Of a stretch of 64,000 nucleotides of DNA, positions 8,796-16,224 are shown one piece after another (the first letter of the stretch is position 1; each line of letters opens with the position of its first letter). The translations under genes and the position numbers were made by a program. The stretch comes from Microbacterium pullorum (lineage in GTDB: Bacteria; Actinomycetota; Actinomycetes; Actinomycetales; Microbacteriaceae). The stretch lies in contig NZ_JACSQP010000002.1 in the NCBI RefSeq assembly GCF_014836535.1, positions 186,001-250,000 of the forward strand, read 5' to 3'. The notes below the pieces were generated by a model. That model was not told where the DNA came from. It ran no database searches and was given only the letters and a program-made list of their open reading frames with translations.

Positions 8796-8836
8796 CAATC
8801 CCGCGCTGCGCCGCAATCGCCACTCCAGATAGACGC

Positions 8837-9316
8837 TCAAATGTCCGCTCTGTACGGGGCTTCCCCTTCTTCGTCCTGACCGCTCGGGCTCTCCCACGCG
8901 AACGCCGAATTGATGAGGAGTGCCGTTGCAATCAGCGTCACAAGCATCACCGGGATGGTGAACGCGAGGACGAACCGTACCCAGTCTTCACCAACCCACA
9001 TCACCGACACCGCGCAGGCGAGGGATGCCGAGACAAGAACGGAAAAGCCGCCAAAAAGGACGAAGCGGATGGCGGACCCGAAGCGCTCCAAGATCCGCAG
9101 GGTGTATCTGCCGCTCAGTGTCAGGACGGCGGTTCCGCTCAAGGACAGACCGCTGACGATTCCGCCAATCGTGGCAACGTTCGTGAGTCCAGCGGAAAGG
9201 TCCGCCGCCTTCACCTGCCTGAGGGGTATCTCGAGAAGGAACCCCCCAGCCGTGATGAACGCGATGCAGACGGCCAGCGTGATCCACAGCGATGGGTCAC
9301 GCTTTCCGTTCGCCAT
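8837..9316 (-). CDS. Four-helix membrane protein of unknown function (cassette gene 2)
   Basis: 159 residues with four predicted membrane segments at about 9-30, 41-64, 82-104 and 110-133, a basic N-terminus ([11 protein letters not shown]) and an acidic, polar C-terminal tail ([15 protein letters not shown]). I do not recognise the family. Its ATG lies 11 bp after the stop of the 328-aa gene and follows a good ribosome binding site (AGGAAGG), so the two form an operon. A small multi-pass membrane protein paired with a soluble partner on a foreign island is the layout of several anti-phage membrane systems (for example KwaA of Kiwa has four helices), but no sequence match is claimed. Confidence 0.7.
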   Translation of the reverse strand: MANGKRDPSLWITLAVCIAFITAGGFLLEIPLRQVKAADLSAGLTNVATIGGIVSGLSLSGTAVLTLSGRYTLRILERFGSAIRFVLFGGFSVLVSASLACAVSVMWVGEDWVRFVLAFTIPVMLVTLIATALLINSAFAWESPSGQDEEGEAPYRADI

Positions 9317-9327
9317 CAGAGGCCTTC

Positions 9328-10314
9328 CTAGTCATTGCTGCTGCGGAGTCTCAGTAGATCGTCACGATCCTTGACGAATGCGTCGATGATAGAACCTACC
9401 GCCGACAGAGGGGTGAAAGCGCGGGTCGCGCCCATCGCAATCTGAACTTCGGTCTTGCGGGTCAAGCGATGATGCAGCAGGTCGATCTCCGTGGGCGGTG
9501 TTGATTGGTTCCCGGTCGTCGTCACCTGCGCCTTCGCAACGTCGCCCTGGAGCGATCCGAAGTTCTTGTTGAACCAGTCCAGGATGATCTGTTCGTCGCC
9601 GTGGGTACTCTTCCCTCGGACCAGGCTCGCTTTGATCTCGATACGCAGCGCGCCCGGCACATTCTGCGCCCCCCCGCCGAACAGCGTCTTGACGCCCGAA
9701 GCGTCGTGCACCGCTGTACCAAACTCGCCAGCGTAGGCGACAGCCTTGAGACCCTTGGCGCTCTTGAGCATCTTCGCTCGAGCCTGATCGATCACGGGGC
9801 GAGCTTCCCACGCGAAATTCGGATCCTTGAACATATGGCGCGTGGCTTTAGTGAGCCAATCCGCGAACGTAGCCGCTCGGGACGCCGAGACCGATTCCGC
9901 GAGAACTCCAAACATGTTGCCGAATGGGAGGAACCACACGAAAAGGTTGTCGACTGGTTCCCAATCGTTGCCAGCCAGCTGCATCGCTTGCTGGGCACCT
10001 GATTTCGTGTGCTCCTGATTGGGAACGTAGTCCTTCGCAGATGCGAGGACGAGACCGTGTGTCACGGCTGCGTTTTGCGACTGTACGGCTTTGGGAACGT
10101 CTGCGATTGACAGAGCGCCCTTCCACGGGGGCGTCACGTTGAGTGCATAGGCGGTGCCCGCGTGGCTCCGACCATCGATCTGATAGTCGACACGGTTCGC
10201 CACGAAGCGGCGGACTACCGTGTCCCAATCGAACTCTTTGACACGCTTGCCTGTTCGAGCGTCTACAAGTCTCCAGTATTGGACGGTCCTCGGAACGGTC
10301 TTCTTTCTTGGCAA
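9328..10314 (-). CDS. Unknown 328-aa protein (cassette gene 1)
   Basis: Soluble protein with a basic N-terminus (MPRKKTVPRTVQYWRL) followed by an alpha/beta region. A middle strand-rich segment (VDNLFVWFLPFGNMFGVLAE) and a C-terminal half rich in Lys and Thr are notable. No catalytic motif is obvious to me and I do not recognise the family. The general plan (N-terminal strands, a host-sensing-like middle, a longer C-terminal domain) is reminiscent of KwaB/DUF4868 or DUF6731 partners of small membrane proteins, which is only a weak structural analogy. It starts with TTG at 10312-10314, chosen because an AGAGGGGG ribosome binding site precedes it at good distance. First gene of the cassette operon. 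Confidence 0.75.
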   Translation of the reverse strand: MPRKKTVPRTVQYWRLVDARTGKRVKEFDWDTVVRRFVANRVDYQIDGRSHAGTAYALNVTPPWKGALSIADVPKAVQSQNAAVTHGLVLASAKDYVPNQEHTKSGAQQAMQLAGNDWEPVDNLFVWFLPFGNMFGVLAESVSASRAATFADWLTKATRHMFKDPNFAWEARPVIDQARAKMLKSAKGLKAVAYAGEFGTAVHDASGVKTLFGGGAQNVPGALRIEIKASLVRGKSTHGDEQIILDWFNKNFGSLQGDVAKAQVTTTGNQSTPPTEIDLLHHRLTRKTEVQIAMGATRAFTPLSAVGSIIDAFVKDRDDLLRLRSSND

Positions 10315-10361
10315 CGCAATATCCCCCTCTTATGCGCGTCGAGCGCGTAGCTGTAGTGCTG

Positions 10362-10367
10362 AAATTA
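10362..10367 (-). promoter_or_regulatory. Possible extended -10 promoter of the cassette operon
   Basis: On the minus strand TGCTAATTT (extended -10 type TGnTAATTT) lies about 48 nt upstream of the TTG start, in the only AT-richer patch of the 176-bp leader. The -35 region is not convincing. Confidence 0.3.
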
Positions 10368-10490
10368 GCAGAGCGGGCGCAATGAACAGCGCACCTGAGC
10401 GCACCTCCCTGCGGTGTCGCGCAGTTGTCGAACGCGTCCGCCAATAGTGAGTCGCGTCGCGGAGGGCGTTGGAGATACGTATTCAATGTT

Positions 10491-10891
10491 GGGCGGACGG
10501 ATGCCGCCGCATCCACCGGTCATCGCTGCTCGATCACTCGGTCGACCAGGCCGTAGTCGCGCGCCGTCGAGGCGGTGAACACGCGGTCGTAATCGGTGTC
10601 CGCGCGCAGGCGTTCCAGGGATTGCCCGGTGTGCCACGCGAGGATCTCCTCCATGTCGACGCGGATGCGCACCACCTCGTCGGCCTGCAGGATGAGGTCG
10701 GGGATGGCTTCCCCGTCCCTGCGCCGCCGGCTGGTGCAGCACGACGCGTGCGTGCGGCAGCGCTGATCGCCTCCCCGCCGCGCCAGCCGCGAGCAGCACC
10801 GCACCCACAGCCACGGCCTGCCCGACGCACGTGGTCGCCACCGGGCAGCGGATGAACCGCATCGTGTCGTAGATCGCGAGCATGGCGCTCG
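10491..10891. repeat. Direct repeat copy B (clpP 3' end), right flank of the cassette
   Basis: Second copy of the 401-bp repeat, continuous on its right side with the rest of the clpP2-like gene. Its left edge at 10491 borders foreign sequence (AATGTT). Confidence 0.93.
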
Positions 10892-10988
10892 GGTCGCCAC
10901 CTTCGCAGTTGATGTAGAGCTGGATGTCGCCGCCCGGGTTGTCCGATTCCAGATGCAGCAGCTGTGCGATGAGGGCGTTGGCGAGGAG
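10520..10988 (-). pseudogene. clpP2-like gene: 5'-truncated, frameshifted, catalytic Ser absent
   Basis: ClpP-family sequence beginning at [20 protein letters not shown], so about 45 N-terminal residues and the start codon are missing. The frame changes at the C4 run 10711-10714 (G4 in the coding strand). The segment that normally carries the nucleophile reads [16 protein letters not shown], where E. coli ClpP has GQAASMGAFLL, so Ser is replaced by Ala. The intact ancestor would have been a catalytically inactive ClpR-type subunit. The His position (VVLHQPAA) is kept. It is fused at its 5' end to the truncated clpP1-like gene. Confidence 0.88.
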
Positions 10989-10989
10989 G

Positions 10990-11543
10990 TCACGATCGTG
11001 TCGATGAACCCGTAGTCGCGGGCCTCCTCTGCGGTGTACCAGTGGTCGTGCAGCGAGTCCTCGAAGATGCGGTCGACGCTCTGCCCGGTATCGGCGGCGA
11101 TGAGCGGGAGCACGGTGTCGCGAGTGCGCCGGAGGTCGTCGGCCTGCAGCTCGATGTCGACGGCGCTGCCGCCGATGCCGGCCGAGCCCTGGTGCATCAG
11201 CACGCGGGCGTTGGGCAGGGCACGGCGCTGGCCTCGCGTGCCGGCGGACAGCAGGAACTGCCCCGCACTGCAGGCCATGCCCAGCACGAGGGTCGAGACG
11301 TCGTTCGGGATGGTGCGCATGACGTCGCGGATCGCGAGCATCGCCGGCACCGACCCGCCCGGCGAGTGGATCCACAGCGAGATGTCAGCGTTGGGGGTCC
11401 TCGGCGGCGAGCGCGATCAGCTGCGTGGTCAGCAGCGTGCCGTTGTCGTCGTCGAGCGGGCCGTCGAGCACGAGCACGCGCCGCTCGTAGAACTCCCGGC
11501 GGATGCTCTCGGTGAACAGGGGGGATTTCGGTGAGTCACTCAT
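10990..11543 (-). pseudogene. clpP1-like gene: frameshifted and 3'-truncated
   Basis: Starts normally at ATG 11543 (MSDSPKSPLFTESIRREFYE) but reaches a stop at 11385 because of a run of five G at 11393-11397. Removing one base restores [19 protein letters not shown] and the rest of the enzyme. The catalytic Ser ([14 protein letters not shown]) and His ([10 protein letters not shown]) are present in the second frame. It ends at [12 protein letters not shown], where a deletion joins it out of frame to the neighbouring clpP2-like gene, removing its last residues. An accessory ClpP1/ClpP2 pair that has decayed is the simplest reading; housekeeping clpP genes would lie elsewhere. Confidence 0.88.
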
Positions 11544-11626
11544 GACATCGAACCTGCCGGGCGACGCCGTGCCGTGGGGCCGGATCCGCCGTGGGCAGAG
11601 CGGCTGAGCGGGTGGGTCGCGCCGCC

Positions 11627-12067
11627 TCACCGCAACGCGTTGCGGCTCGTGGCCGTCGCCTCCAGCGCGACGCCGTCGGGGATGAAGAGGGTCAGCACCG
11701 GCGGATGCCACACATCCGCGACCGTCACCCGCGCCGAGACGCCGTCGGGGGTGCCGGCCGACACCAGGGTCGCCGTGCCGGCGGCCCCGACGATGTCGAC
11801 GGCCTGGGCGTGCACGCCGGCATCGGTGAGGTCGGCGACGGGCTCCCCCGCCTCGACAGTGAGGGTGAACCCGTCGGCCCCGGCGAGCGCCGCGGCATCC
11901 GCCACCGATTCCAGGCGCTTGTGCGCCAGGTACAGGCTCGTCGCGTCGAGGCAGACGAGGATCAGCACGATCGCGATCACGGCGTATCCGAGCGACAGCA
12001 GCAGGATGCTGCCCTCGTCGTCGACGGCAGGCTCGACGAGGCGTCGTGGTCGCGTCCGGGTGCTCAT
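11627..12067 (-). CDS. TadG/Rv3654c-like pilus assembly protein
   Basis: 146 residues. One N-terminal membrane helix (ILLLSLGYAVIAIVLILVC) preceded by an acidic DDEGS motif, then LYLAHKRLESVADAAALAGADG, the pattern of TadE/TadG-type pseudopilin-like proteins whose leader region is followed by an ADAAALAGA stretch. Probably a minor pilin or cell-surface secretion component of the Tad system. The ATG (12065-12067) overlaps the stop of the preceding gene by 4 bp. The longer frame up to 12238 is arginine-rich shadow sequence. Last gene of the Tad operon. Confidence 0.82.
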   Translation of the reverse strand: MSTRTRPRRLVEPAVDDEGSILLLSLGYAVIAIVLILVCLDATSLYLAHKRLESVADAAALAGADGFTLTVEAGEPVADLTDAGVHAQAVDIVGAAGTATLVSAGTPDGVSARVTVADVWHPPVLTLFIPDGVALEATATSRNALR

Positions 12068-12534
12068 CCCGCCTCCCAGAATCGCGAGACTTTCTGCACC
12101 GAGCGCGCTTCGATCGGAATGCTCGCCACACGGTCGAGACCCAGCACCGTCGGCACGAGCGGGAGCGTCACTCGGGTCGCAAGCGTGACGTGCAGGGTCG
12201 CACCGGCGCGCGGGCATGCACCGCCGGCGGGTTCGCACCGGATCGCGATCTCGACGGCGTCGGATGCCAGGCCGTACTCGTCCACCACCGACGCGAGGAT
12301 CGCGTCGGCGCGCGCGGCGGCGGTCGCGGCATCCGGTGCCGTCGCCATCGCCCGCGCGATGTGGCGCGCACCCGACTCGGCGCCGAGCGTCTGCCCCTGC
12401 ACGGCTCCGAGCGCGGTGATGAGGTACACCAGCGGCACAAGCAGGATCACCCCGACGAGGATGAACTCCAGCGCCGCCGAACCCGCGTCATCCGGGCGCG
12501 CCGCGTCGTCACTCGAGGCTCTCCGCCGGAGCAT
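12064..12534 (-). CDS. TadE-like pilus assembly protein
   Basis: 156 residues. A DDAGSAALEFILVGVILLVPLVYLI segment near residues 15-40 has the conserved Glu five residues into the hydrophobic stretch that prepilin peptidase substrates carry. The C-terminal part contains two Cys (IRCEPAGGACP) that could form a disulfide outside the membrane. Minor pseudopilin of the Tad/Flp system by family. Its start overlaps the preceding TadE gene by 26 bp and its stop overlaps the next gene by 4 bp. Confidence 0.85.
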   Translation of the reverse strand: MLRRRASSDDAARPDDAGSAALEFILVGVILLVPLVYLITALGAVQGQTLGAESGARHIARAMATAPDAATAAARADAILASVVDEYGLASDAVEIAIRCEPAGGACPRAGATLHVTLATRVTLPLVPTVLGLDRVASIPIEARSVQKVSRFWEAG

Positions 12535-12892
12535 GGGCCGTCACCTCCATCGCCTGCGCAGCACCGAGGAGCCCGACCAGCGGCAGCGTCGCCCGCACCG
12601 TGACCCGCACGGCGTCGTGGCCGAGGTGGGTCGATCGGGCGACATCCACCTGCTCGGCGAACTGCTCACCGACGGTGCGCGCGATGATCGTGCGGGTGCG
12701 GTCTGCCCCTTCGGCCAGACTCGTGTCGGCGAGCGCCGCGTGGAAGGCACCTTCGACAGCCGCGTCGTGCACGACGTTGCGCACGTACACCGCAAGACCG
12801 AACTGCAGCACCGCGAGCGTGAGCACGGTCAGCAGCGCCCCCACCAGCACGAACTCGACCGGGCTCGACCCCGCGTCGTCGAGGCGGACTAC
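12509..12892 (-). CDS. TadE-family pilus assembly protein (start codon unclear)
   Basis: About 127 residues from the position shown. A clear TadE head, LDDAGSSPVEFVLVGALL, is followed by a helix and a soluble domain with a repeated VTVRATLPL-type strand. The junction with the upstream pilin gene is odd: the pilin stop TAG (12889-12891) lies inside GTAG, so the codon that should be an overlapping GTG or ATG is GTA. No ATG, GTG or TTG lies in frame between it and 13040. Either a non-standard codon is used, the true start is far upstream inside the pilin gene, or the gene has lost its start. Confidence 0.75.
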   Translation of the reverse strand, partial: VVRLDDAGSSPVEFVLVGALLTVLTLAVLQFGLAVYVRNVVHDAAVEGAFHAALADTSLAEGADRTRTIIARTVGEQFAEQVDVARSTHLGHDAVRVTVRATLPLVGLLGAAQAMEVTAHAPAESLE

Positions 12893-13092
12893 AGGCCGGA
12901 GACGCTCTGGATCGCCTGTTCGAACAGAGCGGCGAGCGCGGGACCGGCCACCGCCCAGATCACGACGACGAGTCCCGCCGTCATGAGCGTGACCAGCACC
13001 CAGCCCGGCACGTCGCCACGCTCGTCGTCGCCAAGGCCACCCCACGCGGTGCGCAACCTCAGGGCCCATCGTCCGTTCTGTTCGCGGAACAT
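12889..13092 (-). CDS. Flp-type pilin-like small membrane protein
   Basis: 67 residues: a basic N-terminus, the segment DDERGDVPGWVLVTLMTAG and one hydrophobic helix (VVVIWAVAGPALAALF), as in actinobacterial Flp pilins, where a cleavage site with nearby acidic residues precedes the helix. Its place between tadC and the TadE genes is the normal position for the major pilin. The classical G/XXXXEY motif is not exact (DVPGWV), so it may be a divergent family. Start ATG 13092, with a purine-rich AAGGAGG just upstream. Confidence 0.75.
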   Translation of the reverse strand: MFREQNGRWALRLRTAWGGLGDDERGDVPGWVLVTLMTAGLVVVIWAVAGPALAALFEQAIQSVSGL

Positions 13093-13118
13093 CGCCGCCT
13101 CCTTCCGACCGCACGCGG

Positions 13119-14042
13119 TCACCCGAATCCGATTCGCAGCATGAACACCCCGGGAAAGATCGCGAACAGCACCGACAGCGGCAGGATGAGGAACACCAGC
13201 GGAAGGAGCATGAGGATCTCCTTGCGGCCGGCCTGCTCGATGAGCAGCCGCTTGGCGTCTTCCCGGGTGTCGGTCGCCTGCGCCTGCAGCACCTGTGCCA
13301 GGGGCGCGCCACGATCCAGCGCCGCGACGAGATGGTCGATGCTGCGCGTGAGCGCCGGGATCTCCAGTTCGCGCGCCAACGTCGTGAGCGCGTCGGGCAG
13401 CGCAGCGCCCGTGCCCACCGCGACCACGACGCGGCGCAGCTCCCCCGGCAGCTCGCCCGAACCCACGTCTCCCACGCGGCGCAGCGCATCGAGCACGCTC
13501 TCCCCCGCAGCCAGGCACAACGAGAGGAACTCCAGCACGGTGGGCAGCTCCTCCTGCACCCGCGTCACCCGTGCCCGCGCCGCCCGGGTGAGGCGCAGAT
13601 CGCACAGGGCAGCGCCGGCGACCGCGGCGATGGGTGGCAGCAGCACGGAGCCTGCCCAGAAGCGCCCGGCCACGGCGAGCCCGACGACCGCCAGGGCGCC
13701 GACGAGGAGGCCGCCCAGCGCCCATGCCAGCTGGCGACCCCGGAAGCGCGCGGCATCGGTGCCCGACCCCGCCTGGCGGATCCGTCGCTCGATCACGGCC
13801 GAACCGCCGGCGGCGGCGATGATTCGATCTCGCCATGCGCGCCAGGCTCCCGACAGATGGAGGGCCGGCACCGCGAGCGGCGTGAGCCCGAGTGGGTCGG
13901 CGGCGTCCCGCAGGTAGGGCGCGATGCGGTCGGCCAGGCGCGGCGCGCCCCATCGCGGCATCCGCATCACGACGAGCCCGATTCCGACCGCGAATCCACC
14001 GCCGAGGACGACGGCCAGAGCGAATGACGTGACGCCGCTCAC
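13119..14042 (-). CDS. tadC: TadC-like inner-membrane platform protein (T2SS F family)
   Basis: 307 residues starting with GTG at 14042, which overlaps the TadB stop (GTGA). Has an N-terminal helix, a GxxF-type cytosolic domain (VQEELPTVLEFLSLCLAAGESVLDAL) and paired C-terminal helices (LMLLPLVFLILPLSVLFAIFPGVFML). Partner of TadB in the platform through which the TadA ATPase drives pilus assembly. The frame can be extended to 14204 but that part belongs to tadB in another frame. Confidence 0.88.
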   Translation of the reverse strand: MSGVTSFALAVVLGGGFAVGIGLVVMRMPRWGAPRLADRIAPYLRDAADPLGLTPLAVPALHLSGAWRAWRDRIIAAAGGSAVIERRIRQAGSGTDAARFRGRQLAWALGGLLVGALAVVGLAVAGRFWAGSVLLPPIAAVAGAALCDLRLTRAARARVTRVQEELPTVLEFLSLCLAAGESVLDALRRVGDVGSGELPGELRRVVVAVGTGAALPDALTTLARELEIPALTRSIDHLVAALDRGAPLAQVLQAQATDTREDAKRLLIEQAGRKEILMLLPLVFLILPLSVLFAIFPGVFMLRIGFG

Positions 14043-14896
14043 CCGAACCACCGCCGCGGCTCGGGCAGTCGGCCGATGCGCACCATCAGCCGGTACGCGA
14101 TGAGCGACACCGCCGCGCCCACCAGCACCACCGCGACCCCCTCTGCGCTGCTGTACGCCCGTGCCCCCTCGGGGCGGAGGGCGAGCAGACCCAGGATCAC
14201 CCACGGCGCGACGACCCCCAGCACCGCGGCACCGCGGATCCAGGACTGCCGCGCCTCGACCTCGGCACGCAGCGACGCGTCGGCACGCACCGATGCCGAC
14301 AGCGACCGCAGCACCGTGGGGAGCTCCGTGCCGCCGACCTGTCGGGTCATGCGCAGCGTCTCGACGATGCGGTCACCCACCGGGTCGGCGAGCGTGTACT
14401 TCAGCCGCACCACGGCCGAATCGAAGTGCCCCGACGCGTTGAGGTCACGGGCGAACACCGCGAACGCCGGGCGCAGGTCGGCGGGAGCGGAGTGGGCGAG
14501 GCTCGAGACGGCATCGGGCAGCGACATCCCCGCGCGTACCGACGCGATGAGCAGGTCGCAGACATCGGGCCAGAGTCCCCGGCGGCTGCGCAGTCGCTGC
14601 GCGGCCCGGGCGCGCAGCCAGCCGTACGGGGCGAGGGCACCGGCCACCCCCGCGAGGAGCGCCAGGGTCGGCAGCGCCGTGATCAGCCACACGAGGGATG
14701 CCGCCACCAACCCCAGCAGCACCGATGCCGCGCCCAGCACGCGCGGCCGGGTGCGGGGGAATCCGGCCGCCGCGAGCAGCCGTTGCACCCGCCCGGTCGT
14801 GGCCGGACGCGGCTCGGCGACCCCCGCCGGCCACAGCCAGGGGGCGAGCGTGAGGAGCACACCCGCCGCCAGCAACCCACCCCAGACGACGCTCAC
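14039..14896 (-). CDS. tadB: TadB-like inner-membrane platform protein (T2SS F family)
   Basis: 285 residues. Two N-terminal membrane helices (about 2-22 and 55-90), the F-family domain with WPDVCDLLIASVRAGMSLPDAV near the middle, and two C-terminal helices (GAAVLGVVAPWVILGLLAL and a final VVLVGAAVSLIAYRLMV). Starts with GTG at 14896, inside the last codons of tadA (4-bp overlap), and overlaps tadC by 4 bp. Forms the membrane platform of the Tad pilus with TadC. Confidence 0.88.
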   Translation of the reverse strand: MSVVWGGLLAAGVLLTLAPWLWPAGVAEPRPATTGRVQRLLAAAGFPRTRPRVLGAASVLLGLVAASLVWLITALPTLALLAGVAGALAPYGWLRARAAQRLRSRRGLWPDVCDLLIASVRAGMSLPDAVSSLAHSAPADLRPAFAVFARDLNASGHFDSAVVRLKYTLADPVGDRIVETLRMTRQVGGTELPTVLRSLSASVRADASLRAEVEARQSWIRGAAVLGVVAPWVILGLLALRPEGARAYSSAEGVAVVLVGAAVSLIAYRLMVRIGRLPEPRRWFG

Positions 14897-16095
14897 CCGT
14901 CACCCGCCCGATACAGCGGCTGCGTCTGCACCGCGCCGTCGACGACGCGACCCGTCGGCGCCGAGATCTCGGCGATGCGCCGACGCCCGGTGCTCTCGCG
15001 CTCGCAGTGCACGACGAGGTGCACGGAGGCGGCGACCGCGGGCAGCACGAACCCGGGGTCGATGTTGCGTCCCGCCAGCAGCGGCAGCGCGGCGAGCTTC
15101 GTCAGCGCCTCCTGCGCCGAGTTCGCGTGGATGCTCGCCGCCCCGGGGACGCCGGTGTTGAGCGCGAGCAGCAGGTCCAGCGCCTCGGCGTCGCGCACCT
15201 CCCCGACGATGAGGCGGTCGGGACGCATGCGCAGCGCCTCCTTCACGAGCCGGCGGAGGGTCACCTCGCCGGTGCCCTCGAGGCTCGGCTGCCGGCCCTG
15301 CAATCCGACGATGTCCTCCGCCTCGACGGCCAGCTCGAAGGTCTCCTCCACCGTCACGATGCGATGCTCCGGCGGGCACGCCGCGATCAACGCACCGAGC
15401 AGGGTGGTCTTACCCGTATGCGTCGCTCCCGACACCAGCACACTCCTGCCCGCGGCCATCGCCCCGCGCAGCATGTCCGCCGCCCGCGGTGTGAGGGAGC
15501 CGGCGGCGACGAGCCGGTCGAGGTCGCGGAACATCGGCAGGAACCGGCGGATGTTCACCGTCCAGTGCCGGCGCGTGATGTCCGGGATGACGACGTGAAG
15601 TCGTGACCCGTCCGGCAGCGAGGCGTCGACGAACGGCTGGCTCAGATCCACACGGCGGCCCGTGGCCTGCAGCATCCGCTCGACGAGGTCGCGCACCGCG
15701 GTGTCGGTCAGCGCCAGCGGCACGCGCTCGGTGCGACCCTGTCGCGCGATGAAGATGCGGTCGGGGGCGTTCAGCCAGATCTCCTCGACGGTGGGGTCAT
15801 CGAAGTAGGGCTGCAGCGGACCGTACCCCGACACCGCCGCGAGCACGTCGCGCACGCACGCACCCTCGTCGTCGACCGTGACGAGCCCGCGGGCCAGGGC
15901 GAAGTCGTTGTGGCGGCGCACCTCGGCCAGCGCGATGTCGGCGGCGACCTCCGCCACGCGCGCCGGGTCGATCTGCTCGGCGCGCAGTCGGTCGCGCACG
16001 CGCTCGGTGACCGCCGCGGTCACCTGCGCGGCACCGGTCGGTGCGAAGGCGAGGCTCATCCGCGCATCCTCCCAACCCGGCGAGCGCGGCGTCAC
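14893..16095 (-). CDS. tadA: TadA/CpaF-family secretion ATPase
   Basis: Hexameric ATPase that powers Tad pilus assembly, about 388-400 residues. Walker A SGATHTGKTTLLGAL lies near residue 222, the Asp-box/Walker B region is MRPDRLIVGEVRDAEALDLL, and the His-box is GAASIHANSAQEAL. The N-terminal domain includes VSGYGPLQPYFDDPTVEEIW, diagnostic of the CpaF branch. ATG at 16059 (MSLAFAPTG) is an alternative to GTG 16095. First gene of the operon tadA-tadB-tadC-pilin-TadE-TadE-TadG; no tadZ-like gene precedes it here. Confidence 0.92.
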   Translation of the reverse strand: MTPRSPGWEDARMSLAFAPTGAAQVTAAVTERVRDRLRAEQIDPARVAEVAADIALAEVRRHNDFALARGLVTVDDEGACVRDVLAAVSGYGPLQPYFDDPTVEEIWLNAPDRIFIARQGRTERVPLALTDTAVRDLVERMLQATGRRVDLSQPFVDASLPDGSRLHVVIPDITRRHWTVNIRRFLPMFRDLDRLVAAGSLTPRAADMLRGAMAAGRSVLVSGATHTGKTTLLGALIAACPPEHRIVTVEETFELAVEAEDIVGLQGRQPSLEGTGEVTLRRLVKEALRMRPDRLIVGEVRDAEALDLLLALNTGVPGAASIHANSAQEALTKLAALPLLAGRNIDPGFVLPAVAASVHLVVHCERESTGRRRIAEISAPTGRVVDGAVQTQPLYRAGDG

Positions 16096-16224
16096 GATTT
16101 ATCCACAGTGCGCTCGCCGGCCCTCGTGATTATCCCCGGCGCGCACGCTGTCCACGCGATCCAGGACACGGCAGGATCGGGGCATGAGCCGCCTCCGCGC
16201 ATCGTGCGCACCGGACGAGAAGAC

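Larger units (their letters stand above)
8730..10490. mobile_element. Lower-GC two-gene cassette inserted in the clpP locus
   Basis: About 1.76 kb of visibly lower GC (sample 60-base lines at 9841 and 9901 give 65% and 50%, against roughly 70% around them) flanked by 401-bp direct copies of the clpP 3' end. It holds two co-directional genes and a strong terminator hairpin. It encodes no integrase or transposase, and I see no terminal inverted repeats. The structure is what a single homologous crossover between the chromosome and a circle carrying a clpP fragment would leave. Confidence 0.75.

Noticed and set aside
8125..8931. Long minus-strand open frames over the clpP fragment and HTH gene
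   Set aside because: They contain a short ClpP segment followed by Arg/Pro-rich out-of-frame sequence; they are frames opened by the clpP frameshift and the antisense of the HTH gene.
8730..10490. Cassette as a classical IS element or transposon
   Set aside because: No transposase, no terminal inverted repeats, and the flanking repeats are 401 bp of host gene rather than a short target duplication.
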